DNA of 64,000 nucleotides from an uncultured Pseudomonadota bacterium (lineage in GTDB: Bacteria > Pseudomonadota > Alphaproteobacteria > RF32 > CAG-239). The notes below the pieces were generated by a model that worked only from the letters and a program-made list of their open reading frames with translations, was not told the origin of the DNA and made no database searches. Location: positions 62,001 to 126,000 of the forward strand of contig CADCCF010000004.1 in NCBI GenBank assembly GCA_902799835.1, given 5' to 3'. Positions 33,656 through 42,616 of this stretch are shown one piece after another. Both the position numbers and the translations under genes were made by a program. Position 1 is the stretch's first letter; every line of letters starts with the position of its first letter.

Positions 33656-34240
33656 TTATGACAATTGTTTAGCACTTACAAAGAAAATGCCTTCTTTCAT
33701 AAGCTGGGTTTCTTTTGATGATTTCTTTTTTCTCCTTGGTTTCCATGCCAAATTTGCGAAGTTTATCTTCAAAAAATGGTATGAATCTACCAAGTAACTG
33801 ACCGGAAATTTAACTTTTTGGAACACGGTCCAATGATCACCGGTTTTGGGTGTATCAACTCTGACGATACAGGAATTGTTTTTCCTCAACATCCATTGCC
33901 TTAAAAGTTGGAAAGTTTTTCTAAAAGTTAAGTTTCGCCAATCCGGCAAGGCTGTAAGCTTTTTCCATTGTATTAAGATTTGATAATTTTCTTTCATATA
34001 ATCCCGCGCTAAAACCAAATACTTTTCTTCCAAAGAGCAGGTAGTGCCATGATTAACAACTTGTTCAATCAAATTCTTATCTATCAGATATTTCATAAAA
34101 CATCTGAAAAAAGCCTCTTTTTCAGTACTTGTCATAACCTTAAAAGATGAACAGGCATAACCGACCGCATTTATAACGGCATAAATTCCACAAAAATAAT
34201 CCAGTGTTCCTTGGTATGAAATTTGAAATTTCGCAGACAT
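33656..34240 (-). CDS. Papain-like (C39-like) cysteine-protease candidate
   Basis: 194 aa. Four residues are placed as in papain-fold peptidases: Gln10 (SYQGTLDYF) for the oxyanion hole, Cys17 in FCGIYAVINA at the start of a helix, His136 in GDHWTVF, and Asp152 in VDSYHF. No signal peptide. The C-terminus is basic (KPRRKKKSSKE). I do not recognise the exact family. C39-like peptidases and bacterial effector proteases share this layout. The gene is 21 bp downstream of guaC on the same strand, so it may be co-transcribed, though no functional link is evident. Activity is inferred from the motif only. Confidence 0.6.
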   Translation of the reverse strand: MSAKFQISYQGTLDYFCGIYAVINAVGYACSSFKVMTSTEKEAFFRCFMKYLIDKNLIEQVVNHGTTCSLEEKYLVLARDYMKENYQILIQWKKLTALPDWRNLTFRKTFQLLRQWMLRKNNSCIVRVDTPKTGDHWTVFQKVKFPVSYLVDSYHFLKINFANLAWKPRRKKKSSKETQLMKEGIFFVSAKQLS

Positions 34241-34261
34241 TATATTTTTTCCTCTGTTAAA

Positions 34262-35380
34262 CTAGCTTTTACCAAAAACTTCATTCAACTGACGATTTAC
34301 GCGATAGAATGTTGTGCATTTGGGAATGTCTTTTAATCTGCGTGCACCGATATAAGCCATTGTCGAGCGAATTCCACCTAATATCTCTTGAATTACATCT
34401 TCAATACTGCCTTTATAGGCAACCTCAACAACCTTTCCCTCCGAAGCACGATAGCAAGCCATACCGCCAAAGTGTCTTTCCTGAGCCAATTGTGATGACA
34501 TTCCGTAAAACAGTTTATATTTCTCTTTATTTTGAAGCAAACGAGATTGACCGGATTCTTCAGACACAACATTCGTTTGAATTGTCTTTTCAATCAATTC
34601 ACCGGCCGCTTCATCAGTTCCGGCAAACATTCCTCCCAACATCACAAAATCAGCCCCTGCTCCATAAGCTTTGGCAACATCACCGGCGCAAGTACAGCCA
34701 CCATCGGCACAAATAAATCCATCAACCCCATGCGCGGCATCGGAACATTCCAAAATTGCCGATAATTGCGGTCGCCCGACCCCGGTCAATTTTCGGGTGG
34801 TACAAACCGAGCCCGGACCGATACCGACCTTTACAATATCGGCACCGCTTAAAATCAAATCTTGGGTCATATCACCGGTAACAATATTACCGACCATAAT
34901 TAGTATATCAGGAAACTTATCTCTCACTTCTTTTACAAAATCGGTTAATTTAGGAATATAACCATTGGCGATATCTATGCATAATTTATCTATCTTAAAA
35001 TTCTTGTCAGCCAACAATGCAAAAAGCCGCTCCTTATCATCTTTCAAACCGGTTGAGATAAAAGTATAGGCATTATGAGCACTTTCCTCTTTTTCATAAT
35101 TTTGTGCAATATACTGATAGTTTTCCCCATCGTTAAAATCATAATGTTTGTGTAAACAAGTTATGGCTTGATATTTCTGCAGAACGTCGTTTACCGCAAA
35201 AGTTCCGGTTGTCGCCATATTAGCCGCCATTATTCCGCAAGACATCAGATGATGCGGATAATACTTAAACTTGTATTCCCTAATGACATTGGCTTCTTTG
35301 CGTGAGTTAAGTGTTGTTCTTTTCGGCTGAAATAAAACATCGCAAAAATCTAATTCTATACTGTCCCTTATTTGTGTCAT
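34262..35380 (-). CDS. guaC: GMP reductase
   Basis: 372 aa TIM-barrel enzyme of the IMPDH/GMPR family, converting GMP to IMP with NADPH in purine salvage. The catalytic Cys193 lies in VGIGPGSVCTTRKLTGVG. CADGGCTCAGDVAKAYGAGADFVMLGG and FYGMSSQLA complete the phosphate-binding and flap signatures. No CBS domains, which favours GuaC over GuaB. Length is somewhat longer than the 346-aa E. coli enzyme. Confidence 0.9.
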   Translation of the reverse strand: MTQIRDSIELDFCDVLFQPKRTTLNSRKEANVIREYKFKYYPHHLMSCGIMAANMATTGTFAVNDVLQKYQAITCLHKHYDFNDGENYQYIAQNYEKEESAHNAYTFISTGLKDDKERLFALLADKNFKIDKLCIDIANGYIPKLTDFVKEVRDKFPDILIMVGNIVTGDMTQDLILSGADIVKVGIGPGSVCTTRKLTGVGRPQLSAILECSDAAHGVDGFICADGGCTCAGDVAKAYGAGADFVMLGGMFAGTDEAAGELIEKTIQTNVVSEESGQSRLLQNKEKYKLFYGMSSQLAQERHFGGMACYRASEGKVVEVAYKGSIEDVIQEILGGIRSTMAYIGARRLKDIPKCTTFYRVNRQLNEVFGKS

Positions 35381-35536
35381 TATATTACCCCTATAAAAAG
35401 CATATTTGTTAAATCGACTTTAACCACTATACGCTTTTTATGCAACTGTTTAATGATTGTTATTAAAGTTATTGCAATTTTTAATTTTATAATCTTTAAT
35501 ATTTACTGACTTAAAATACCGCACAGGAAGACATCA

Positions 35537-36328
35537 ATGGTTATAAACAAACGTAAAGACCTTATCATCAACAAATATACAGAATACAACGAAGATGCAC
35601 GATTGTTTAGTGATCGTGGACACAATGTCGAATATTTAACTACTATGCGCTATATTCAAAAATTTCTAAAACCTGGTGCTAAAATTTTAGAAATCGGCGC
35701 TGCAACAGGAAAATATTCAATTACATTAGCCAAAATGGGATATGAAGTTACTGCTGTTGATTTAGTTCCTCACCATATTGAAATAATGAAATCGAAATCA
35801 CGTCATCTAAAAAATTTTCATTGTATGGTTGCCGACGCCCTTGATTTAAGTTTGTTTGATGATAACACCTTTGATATGGTCTTAAATTTTGGCCCGATGT
35901 ATCATTTGTTTCATAAAAAAGATAAAAACCAAGCTGTCAAAGAAACCTTACGTGTAGCTAAAAAGAACGGAATTTGTATGTTTGCATATATCCCAGGCGC
36001 ATCTATTATTACCGGTTATGGCCTATTGCATCAAGGTATGGAGCACTTACATTCGTGCTTGGATAAATTTGGCCGTCCCAAAGATATTCCCGAGGAAATA
36101 TTCAGTTGTTTTTACATTGAAGATTTCAAAAAATTATTCAATAAAACCAATAGTAAATATATTACTAATGTGGCAACCGACGGCATAGCCTATGCTATGA
36201 GGGAATATCTTGAGCAACTATCCGAAAAAGCCTATCAGGCCTTTTTAAATTGGCATTTTATCACCTGTGAACGAGCTGATCAACAAGGTTACAGCTCACA
36301 TTTGCTCTATATTTGTCGGAAAAAATAA
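35537..36328 (+). CDS. Class I SAM-dependent methyltransferase
   Basis: 263 aa. The SAM-binding motif I is LEIGAATGKYS (51-61), the acidic end of strand 2 is VTAVDL, and motif III is DNTFDMVLNFGPMYHL. The fold corresponds to Methyltransf_11/25. The substrate is unknown. The C-terminal third (YLEQLSEKAYQAFLNWHF) looks like the small-molecule methyltransferases often annotated UbiE-like. Monocistronic, with SD AGGAAG. Confidence 0.82.
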   Translation: MVINKRKDLIINKYTEYNEDARLFSDRGHNVEYLTTMRYIQKFLKPGAKILEIGAATGKYSITLAKMGYEVTAVDLVPHHIEIMKSKSRHLKNFHCMVADALDLSLFDDNTFDMVLNFGPMYHLFHKKDKNQAVKETLRVAKKNGICMFAYIPGASIITGYGLLHQGMEHLHSCLDKFGRPKDIPEEIFSCFYIEDFKKLFNKTNSKYITNVATDGIAYAMREYLEQLSEKAYQAFLNWHFITCERADQQGYSSHLLYICRKK

Positions 36329-36376
36329 AAAAATATCATATCATTTTACCGCATAATTTTACCCTTTATCACAAAC

Positions 36377-36419
36377 AAAAAAGACAAAATCCGGCTTCAT
36401 CCGAATTTTGTCTTTTTTT
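36377..36419. terminator. Bidirectional terminator
   Basis: AAAAAAGACAAAAT pairs with ATTTTGTCTTTTTT, with an inner CCGG/CCGA loop region, between the convergent methyltransferase and 163-aa genes. Confidence 0.8.
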
Positions 36420-36433
36420 CATGCGTAATTTTG

Positions 36434-36925
36434 TTATGCTAACTCTACAATTATGTAGTGATTTTCTACCGATTCAAATTTAACCAAGCAAGAATCGGCA
36501 ACTTCAGTTTTGGCCAAAGTGTTATCCAATAAAACTCTGATCATTTTCCCGTCCTCTTCGACTTCACCCTCGATAAATTCCTGATCTATAAAGGAAATCG
36601 TGCCAATCTTCCTCATAAGATATACTTTGTTTTTTTTCAATCTCGTATTGCTATAAAACGAGAACCAAGCCAAAAAGGCCATCAAATAAACAAAAGCATA
36701 GCCCAAAATAGCAATCAGCCATCCGTTTTGATGATAAGATGACACGAAAATGTTGTCATAGAGGATATAGGCTGTAATCAGCGCCACCTCAACAACAAAA
36801 GCTGTTTTCCAACTTTTTTTGCTGATAGCTCTTTTCACAATCCCGCTTGTGGCAGCATAACCGATAAAAAGATTAATTACGCAAACAAGCCCTAAAACGG
36901 CTTTTGATACAATAATGCCTTCCAT
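36434..36925 (-). CDS. Membrane protein with a small soluble C-terminal domain, unknown
   Basis: 163 aa. Three hydrophobic segments (about 7-25, 42-60, 68-90) are followed by a soluble beta-rich domain of about 65 residues (KIGTISFIDQEFIEGEVEEDGKMI is part of it). The membrane-plus-OB-like arrangement resembles NfeD-type proteins, but I see no family signature. Its sequence style and AT-rich flanks differ little from the neighbours. Divergent from HU, monocistronic. Confidence 0.55.
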   Translation of the reverse strand: MEGIIVSKAVLGLVCVINLFIGYAATSGIVKRAISKKSWKTAFVVEVALITAYILYDNIFVSSYHQNGWLIAILGYAFVYLMAFLAWFSFYSNTRLKKNKVYLMRKIGTISFIDQEFIEGEVEEDGKMIRVLLDNTLAKTEVADSCLVKFESVENHYIIVELA

Positions 36926-37120
36926 AATACTTAGTATTTAATTTGTAAAATATAAAATTATAAATCTAAGATATATTTATTTTGTATTTTGTCAAGTTAC
37001 AAAATTGTTGTGCTAAAAATAACAATTTCTTTTGACTTTGCCTGAAAACAGCTTTCAAATGATGCCATGGGAGTTAGATATCCCATATAAACTTTAATAT
37101 TAAAGAAAGGAATTTTATCC

Positions 37121-37393
37121 ATGAATAAAACTGAATTTGTAGAGGCTGTTGCTAAAGAAGCCAAAGCTACCAAAGCTGCTGCTAACGAAGTTGTTAACGC
37201 TGCTATCGCTGTAATCACCAAAGCTTTGAAAAAAGGTGATTCTGTTCAATTGACCGGTTTTGGTACTTTTGCTGTTGCTAAACGTGCTGCTCGCAAAGGT
37301 CGCAATCCTGCTACCGGTAAAGAAATCAAAATTGCTGCTTCTAAGGCTCCTAAATTCAAAGCCGGTGCTGTTTTGAAAAAGGCTGTAAAGTAA
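37121..37393 (+). CDS. hup: HU-family DNA-binding protein
   Basis: 90 aa histone-like protein that bends and compacts DNA. MNKTEFVEAVAKEAKATKAAA forms the N-terminal helices, and LTGFGTFAVAKRAARKGRNPATG is the start of the beta arm, with the intercalating proline in RNPATG. SD AAAGGA. Codons are strongly biased (GCT and AAA), as in highly expressed genes. A good terminator follows. Confidence 0.95.
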   Translation: MNKTEFVEAVAKEAKATKAAANEVVNAAIAVITKALKKGDSVQLTGFGTFAVAKRAARKGRNPATGKEIKIAASKAPKFKAGAVLKKAVK

Positions 37394-37416
37394 TTTAACT
37401 TTATAGGCATAAATTT

Positions 37417-37452
37417 AGCCCCGTAGGCAAATTACCTGCGGGGCTTATTTTA
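37417..37452 (+). terminator. hup terminator
   Basis: AGCCCCGTAGG pairs with CCTGCGGGGCT around AAATTA (one mismatch) and is followed by TATTTTATT. Confidence 0.8.
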
Positions 37453-37677
37453 TTCCCTTTCAACCAACACAATTTGCCAATCAATTTTATAAAATTTCAT
37501 CAGTTTTTGATATTTGCTCCAAGCAACACTGCCGCCGTTTTCAATTCCGTTTAATGACATCAATGATATATCAGTTTGCAAAACAACTTCTTCTGCGGTC
37601 ATATTCTTATCCAAACGCACCTTTTTCAGTTGAGCCCCGATGCGATTGCGCATATCATATTTAAAACTTGGTTTCAT
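37450..37677 (-). CDS. Small Xre-type helix-turn-helix protein
   Basis: 75 aa from ATG 37677, preceded by GGGAGT. The frame is open upstream, but that part is low-quality and crosses a terminator hairpin. One Xre/Cro helix-turn-helix domain: RNRIGAQLKKVRLDKNMTAEEVVLQTDISLMSLNGIENG occupies most of the protein. The C-terminal WQIVLVERE may form a dimer strand. Its leader contains a terminator and several hairpins, so expression may depend on attenuation. Confidence 0.75.
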   Translation of the reverse strand: MKPSFKYDMRNRIGAQLKKVRLDKNMTAEEVVLQTDISLMSLNGIENGGSVAWSKYQKLMKFYKIDWQIVLVERE

Positions 37678-37880
37678 TTCAAACTCCCGTAATTTTGTTA
37701 AAACAAAACCACCTTGACAACTCATCAAGGTGGGGAGTTCGAAACTGCTCCATGAACAGTCTGACCTATTCAATATATTCAGCCAGCTCCCCAAAAAAAG
37801 AGGAGTTATCATAAACATGGAAGGAGTTTCGACACTCCGCAAAAACCTCTCGCCTTTGCAAAAGTAATGATAGTATAAAT
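37678..37880 (-). ncRNA. Candidate structured leader or small RNA upstream of the Xre gene
   Basis: No coding frame. On the minus strand it contains, in order, GGAGT-GTCGAA-ACTCC, a U-rich segment CTCCTCTTTTTTT, GGGGAG which can pair with CTCCCC 55 bases later, GGAGCAGTTTCGAACTCC, and the terminator hairpin CCACCTTGA/TCAAGGTGG plus TTTTGTTTT (37699-37732), 22 bases before the ATG. The repeated GGAG/CTCC words allow alternative pairings. No known RNA family was recognised. Confidence 0.45.
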
Positions 37881-37933
37881 ACAAATATTTGCAAGATATT
37901 TTTAAATAAAACTCGGATAGTGAGGGGAATAAT

Positions 37934-37995
37934 AAAAAAAATTCAGCCAAGCGACAGGAATGTACTTTGGGTGTACATGACTTAGCTTGGCTGAA
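37934..37995 (-). terminator. Terminator of the MacAB-like operon
   Basis: An eleven-base stem TTCAGCCAAGC/GCTTGGCTGAA encloses a second hairpin TGTAC/GTACA, and eight T residues follow on the minus strand. Confidence 0.9.
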
Positions 37996-38039
37996 GTTTT
38001 CTGTATTAGTCACCAGCTAGACGAGTTTTACCCCGAGTT

Positions 38040-39269
38040 TTATTCATAACGTAAAGCATTAATAGGATTAAGCAGCGATGCCTTATATGCCGGATAAAAT
38101 CCGAAAATAAGACCAACCATGCCGGCAAAAGAAAACGGTAATAAAACCGACCACAGTGATACCGACGCCGGCAGTGAGCTGATTGCCCCTACCACATAAG
38201 AACCAATCAGTCCGCATACTACTCCGACCAATCCGCCGATAAGCGATAATACCAAAGCCTCCATTAAAAATTGCAATCTTATATCCCATGCTTTCGCCCC
38301 GATTGCCATACGAATACCAATTTCGCGAGTGCGTTCGGTTACTGATACCAACATAATATTCATAATACCGATACCGCCAACAAGCAGTGAAATTGAAGCT
38401 ATTGCGCCTAAAAGAACAGTCATAACTTTGGTCGAACTTTCCATCATTTCCATCATTTGCGTTAAGTTCATGATGATAAAATCATCATCTTTGTTAGCAC
38501 CCAGATTGTGACGTTGCCGCAGGAGTTGTTTAATCTCATCTTGTGAAGTATAGGTACTTCTTGCATCAACTGCTTGCAACATAATCATTTTAACCTGATC
38601 GGGAAAAGAAATACCCATAACTTTTTTTTGTGCTGTGGTAATCGGAATATAAACCGCATCATCTTGATCCTGTCCCATACCTGACTGACCACGCGACTGT
38701 AACACCCCGATAACCTTAAACGGTATGCCTTTAACACGAATATTTTTGCCTAAAGGATCAACATCGCCAAACAATTCATTAACCACGGTTTGGCCTAGAA
38801 TTGCTACTTTGGCTGCTGTTTTTACATCGCTTTCCGAAAAGAATTTACCATAAGCCAAATCCCATTCTTTAATCTGAAAAAAGCGATTATCGGTGCCGGA
38901 GACCACAGTTGACCAGTTGGCATTGCCATAAACCAACTGCGCCGCTTCATCAAGCTGTGGAGCTGCCAATTTAATTGAAGCAATTTTTTCTTGAATGGCG
39001 TCACCATCAGATTTTTTCATCGTAGGTTGTGAACCATGACCGCCTCTTGCCCCTGATGATGTAGCCACTCCGGAACGAATAATAATCAAATTTGAGCCCA
39101 TGGTTTTCATCTCATTTTGAATCGAAATTTGTGCTCCGTTACCAACTGATAACATCACAATAACCGCCGCCACACCGATAATAATACCCAGTGAGGTCAA
39201 AATTGAGCGCATTTTGTTGGCTCTTATTGCGCGTATAGCTATTGCAAAAATTGTCTTTAAATCAATCAT
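38040..39269 (-). CDS. MacB-type ABC exporter permease
   Basis: 409 aa from ATG 39269, which overlaps the ATPase stop by 8 bp; the longer frame begins inside the ATPase gene. The FtsX/MacB fold is clear. TM1 at about 22-45 follows RAIRANKMRSILTSLGIIIGVAAVIVML in part. A periplasmic MacB_PCD domain (about 50-275) comes next, then three TM helices. The conserved VGGIGIMNIMLVSVTERTREIG precedes the last helices. It exports its substrate from the periplasm across the outer membrane with an adaptor. ATPase and permease are separate genes here, unlike E. coli macB. Confidence 0.9.
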   Translation of the reverse strand: MIDLKTIFAIAIRAIRANKMRSILTSLGIIIGVAAVIVMLSVGNGAQISIQNEMKTMGSNLIIIRSGVATSSGARGGHGSQPTMKKSDGDAIQEKIASIKLAAPQLDEAAQLVYGNANWSTVVSGTDNRFFQIKEWDLAYGKFFSESDVKTAAKVAILGQTVVNELFGDVDPLGKNIRVKGIPFKVIGVLQSRGQSGMGQDQDDAVYIPITTAQKKVMGISFPDQVKMIMLQAVDARSTYTSQDEIKQLLRQRHNLGANKDDDFIIMNLTQMMEMMESSTKVMTVLLGAIASISLLVGGIGIMNIMLVSVTERTREIGIRMAIGAKAWDIRLQFLMEALVLSLIGGLVGVVCGLIGSYVVGAISSLPASVSLWSVLLPFSFAGMVGLIFGFYPAYKASLLNPINALRYE

Positions 39270-39948
39270 TTCTGTTGTCCGAATAAATTTCACCATCAAC
39301 AATTTTAATAATCCGCTTGGCATAACGAGCTATATCTTCTTCATGAGTTACCAAAATAATCGTACGACCTAAGCCGGTGTTCAAATCAGTAAACAGTTTC
39401 ATAATTTCCACACTCATTTTGGTATCCAAATTTCCGGTCGGCTCATCGGCAAAAATTATCGGTGCTTCATTGACGATTGCCCGGGCAATAGCTACACGTT
39501 GTTGTTGACCTCCCGAAAGTTGATTCGGTTGATGATCCATACGTTCAGCCAACCCCACTTTTGCCAAAGCTTTTTTAGCTCTTTCTTCACGTTCTTTAGT
39601 AGGAATATTGGCATAAACCATCGGTAATTCAACATTCTCTAAGGCTGTGGTTCTGGAAAGCAAATTAAACCCTTGAAACACAAAACCTATCTTTTGATTG
39701 CGTATTGTTGCTAATTCATCAGATGACAACCCATCAACTCTTTTACCATCAAGAAAATATGTACCTGATGATGGTTTATCCAAACAACCCAAGATATTCA
39801 TCAAAGTTGACTTTCCCGAACCTGACGGGCCCATAATGGCCACGAAGTCGCCTTTTTCGATGTTTAAATCAATACCTTTCAAGATTTGTAAAAATCCCTC
39901 ACCCAACGGATAGCTTTTGGTAATTTGTTTCAGCTCAATCAGACTCAT
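39262..39948 (-). CDS. MacB/LolD-type ABC exporter ATPase
   Basis: 228 aa. Walker A is GPSGSGKST (about 40-48), the signature is LSGGQQQRVAIARA, Walker B is IIFADEPTGNLD and the switch His is in VTHEED. It starts with an ATG overlapping the adaptor stop by one base (TAATG). It belongs to the three-gene adaptor-ATPase-permease operon 41093-38040. Such systems export macrolides, peptides or lipoproteins; the substrate is unknown. Confidence 0.92.
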   Translation of the reverse strand: MSLIELKQITKSYPLGEGFLQILKGIDLNIEKGDFVAIMGPSGSGKSTLMNILGCLDKPSSGTYFLDGKRVDGLSSDELATIRNQKIGFVFQGFNLLSRTTALENVELPMVYANIPTKEREERAKKALAKVGLAERMDHQPNQLSGGQQQRVAIARAIVNEAPIIFADEPTGNLDTKMSVEIMKLFTDLNTGLGRTIILVTHEEDIARYAKRIIKIVDGEIYSDNRND

Positions 39949-41093
39949 TATCGCGGCATCCTCATTCTCATTTGCGATTTGTTGACAGCAGCATTTTTGT
40001 CTTCCACTACCACCTTATCGCCAACTTTGATTTTATCAGAAATAATCTCGGTTTGTTCATCATCACTGACACCGGTCTTTATACTGACTCTTTCCAATTT
40101 GCCTTTGTTCATCTTCCAGATTCCCTTGTCATTATAACGCTTTACCTTTCCATCCTCATCGATAACATAAAATCTTAAAGCCTTATTAGGAACCAACATT
40201 GCACCTTGTTTTTCGGCAGTCACAATTTCAACATTAGCTGTCATACCGGGTTTTATTTTCATATCTTTGTTATCAACACTGATAATCACTTCATAGGTCA
40301 CCACATTAGATGTCTTTACCGGATTGTTGCGCACTTGCACAACTTTACCCTCAAAAGTTTCATCAGGAAAACTGTCAACTGAAAAATAAACCTTTTGTCC
40401 TTCTTGTACTTTGGCAATATCAGCTTCTACCACCGAAGCCTCAATTTGCATTTTGGTCAAATCTTCCGCCACATTAAACAAAGTCGGAGTATTAAACGAT
40501 GCCGCAACAGTTTGCCCCTCTTCAACTTCGCGCGAAATTACCACTCCGTCAACCGAAGATATAATTCTGGTATAATCAAGATCAATACGAGCTTGTTTCA
40601 ATGAGGCTTCTGCTTGCTTGACCTGAGCTTCGCGCAAAGCTTTTTCTGCTACCGAATTATTATAGTCACGCTCGGCCGACTCCAGTTCTTTATCGGTAGA
40701 ATATTTAGAAGTATTAAGTTTTTTGATTCTGTCCAGATGTTTTTTGTAGTAGGTTACATTGTTTTCGGTAACTTTCAACTCAGCTTTAGCAATATCCAAA
40801 GCCGCCTGTCTTTGATCAACTGCTGCTTCAAAAGTTTGCGGATCAATAATTGCCAAGAGTTCTCCTTTTTTTACCTTTGAATTATAGTCAACATAAATCT
40901 CGGAGATTATACCCGACACCTGAGTTCCGATGACAACCGTCGAAATAGGATTAATTGTACCTGATGCGGTAATTTTCTGATTTATATCACCTTGCACCAC
41001 TTGAGCAGTTACATAATCAGGATTATTTTTTTCACACCCTAATAACATTAAAAATGCCGCCAATGTTGCTGATAGTATATATTTTTTATTCAT
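39948..41093 (-). CDS. MacA-type periplasmic adaptor lipoprotein (RND/HlyD family)
   Basis: 381 aa. The signal peptide ends in lipobox LLGC with Cys20, so it is lipid-anchored. The lipoyl halves flank a coiled hairpin at about 95-175 (KAELKVTENNVTYYKKHLDRI...). SGIISEIYVDYNSKVKKGELLAIIDP is the first lipoyl half in part, with DGVVISREVEEGQTVAASF the second. Beta-barrel and membrane-proximal domains follow. It links the MacB-like permease to an outer-membrane TolC-type channel, which is not in the window. Confidence 0.9.
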   Translation of the reverse strand: MNKKYILSATLAAFLMLLGCEKNNPDYVTAQVVQGDINQKITASGTINPISTVVIGTQVSGIISEIYVDYNSKVKKGELLAIIDPQTFEAAVDQRQAALDIAKAELKVTENNVTYYKKHLDRIKKLNTSKYSTDKELESAERDYNNSVAEKALREAQVKQAEASLKQARIDLDYTRIISSVDGVVISREVEEGQTVAASFNTPTLFNVAEDLTKMQIEASVVEADIAKVQEGQKVYFSVDSFPDETFEGKVVQVRNNPVKTSNVVTYEVIISVDNKDMKIKPGMTANVEIVTAEKQGAMLVPNKALRFYVIDEDGKVKRYNDKGIWKMNKGKLERVSIKTGVSDDEQTEIISDKIKVGDKVVVEDKNAAVNKSQMRMRMPR

Positions 41094-41245
41094 TTCCGCA
41101 CCTCATAAAAAACAAACAACCTATATTATAATAAACGAAACAAATAAAAAAAAGTTTAAATTTTTTATTGACTAAATATTTTTAGCTGTTTATATTTTTG
41201 TCTAAAAGAAATTAGTATGTATTTATTTATCAAAATTCATTTAAA

Positions 41246-41491
41246 ATGACAGAACAAGAAAAAAAGATGAAAGCTCAGATGACAGAGAGCATTAAAAAGG
41301 AACTTGCACGCACCAATCCCGATGTGCAAATTACCAGCAGGTATCCTATCACAAAAGAAGACGAGCACAAAGAAAAGTACGATGCTCTGTACGGCAAAAG
41401 AGGATCACAAACAGTCCTCATCCTTCAGCGCAAAAGAGATTTCGCTCTAAAAGTGACCGATCATCCTGAGAACTACAAAAACGTCAAATAA
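41246..41491 (+). CDS. Small uncharacterised charged protein
   Basis: 81 aa, hydrophilic, helical N-terminus (EQEKKMKAQMTESIKKEL) followed by a mixed segment with TVLILQRKRDFALKVTDHP. No signal peptide and no known domain. Codons are more GC-rich than in the neighbours. It has its own terminator (CCCCGTG/CACGGGG) and stands alone between the exporter operon and fmt. Together with the genes at 8647 and 52209 it may be a recent acquisition. Confidence 0.55.
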   Translation: MTEQEKKMKAQMTESIKKELARTNPDVQITSRYPITKEDEHKEKYDALYGKRGSQTVLILQRKRDFALKVTDHPENYKNVK

Positions 41492-41502
41492 GCGTTTTCT
41501 CC

Positions 41503-41543
41503 GCCCCGTGATTGCAATCCTGCTTCACGGGGCTGAGTTTTTA
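41503..41543. terminator. Terminator of the 81-aa gene, possibly bidirectional
   Basis: CCCCGTG pairs with CACGGGG around a 15-base loop and is followed by GAGTTTTTAT. It lies at the 3' ends of both the 81-aa gene and fmt. Confidence 0.65.
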
Positions 41544-42440
41544 TATAAAACTATATCCGCGCAAAAGTTCCGCCGCACTCATGACCTTTTTGCCTTGGCG
41601 TTGAATTTGCTCAACCAGCAAAGCTCCATCTTTACAACCGATCAGCAGATTTTCTTTATCCTGCCAAATCTCACCGACTTTTAAGCCTTTGTCATTAGCA
41701 ACCACTCTGGTTTTCAGCAACTTAAATCTTTCGCCTTTATGTTCAAAATAAGTCGCCGGATAAGGATTAAATGCTCTGACTTTGCGTTCCAAAACCATAG
41801 CCGGTTGACTAAAATCAAGCAAACTTTCCGCTTTATCAATTTTAGCAGCATAGGTTACCAAACTTTCATCTTGTGCTTGTGGAGTAATATTATCCAAATC
41901 ATCCAACACTTCCACCATCAGCTTTGCCCCAAGTTGTGCCATCTTATCATGCAAAATACCAACCGTCATATCTTTATCAATCACAATTTCGCCTTTTTTA
42001 TACATTGCACCGGCATCTAAGGCTTCCACCACTTGCATAATGGTAATGCCGGTTTTCTCATCCCCGGCCTCAATCGCCCGTTGCATCGGTGCTGCTCCTC
42101 TCCAACGCGGCAACAACGAGCCATGCACATTCAAACATCCTTTTGGCATTGCCTCAATCACTTTCTTAGGCAAAATCAAACCATAAGCCGCCACAATCGC
42201 AATATCGGCTTTCAGCTCGGCAAATTTTTGCTGTTCTTCATCAGCTCGCAAAGTTTTTGGCGTACGCACTTCGATATTATGTGCCAAAGCCCATTCGTGC
42301 ACCGGCGATTTTTGCAATTCTTTGCCTCTGCCCGCTTCCTTTGGGGCTCGGGTATATACGCACACAATTTCATGTTTTTTACTCAAAGCTTCCACTGTCG
42401 GTACTGCAAACTCCGGCGTGCCTAAAAAAACTATTTTCAT
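41541..42440 (-). CDS. fmt: Methionyl-tRNA formyltransferase
   Basis: 299 aa. It formylates initiator Met-tRNA. The N-terminal formyltransferase fold starts MKIVFLGTPEFAVPTVEAL and carries the folate-binding HGSLLPRWRGAAPMQRAI (about 108-125) and the catalytic Asp in ITIMQVVEALDAGAM. The C-terminal OB-like domain (about 205-299) binds the tRNA acceptor (RAFNPYPATYF). The usual partner def is not adjacent. Length is normal. Confidence 0.94.
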   Translation of the reverse strand: MKIVFLGTPEFAVPTVEALSKKHEIVCVYTRAPKEAGRGKELQKSPVHEWALAHNIEVRTPKTLRADEEQQKFAELKADIAIVAAYGLILPKKVIEAMPKGCLNVHGSLLPRWRGAAPMQRAIEAGDEKTGITIMQVVEALDAGAMYKKGEIVIDKDMTVGILHDKMAQLGAKLMVEVLDDLDNITPQAQDESLVTYAAKIDKAESLLDFSQPAMVLERKVRAFNPYPATYFEHKGERFKLLKTRVVANDKGLKVGEIWQDKENLLIGCKDGALLVEQIQRQGKKVMSAAELLRGYSFI

Positions 42441-42616
42441 CTCGGTAAAATCCTTATATTTTATTCAGTTATCTTCTCTTTATCATCAATTATATTTTAA
42501 CTCAATCTTTTTAAGCAAATTTAAAACATTTTTTGTTAGACTATTTGTTGACAAAATTTATAAAAAATGCTATTATCTTATTAATAGCATGATAAGAGTT
42601 TCCTGGGAGAACGATT

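Noticed and set aside
37715..37790. A possible tRNA (GGGGAG...CTCCCC with TTCGAAC) on the minus strand
   Set aside because: The T-loop is not flanked by a five-base stem and no anticodon arm forms. It is better read as hairpins of a leader or small RNA.
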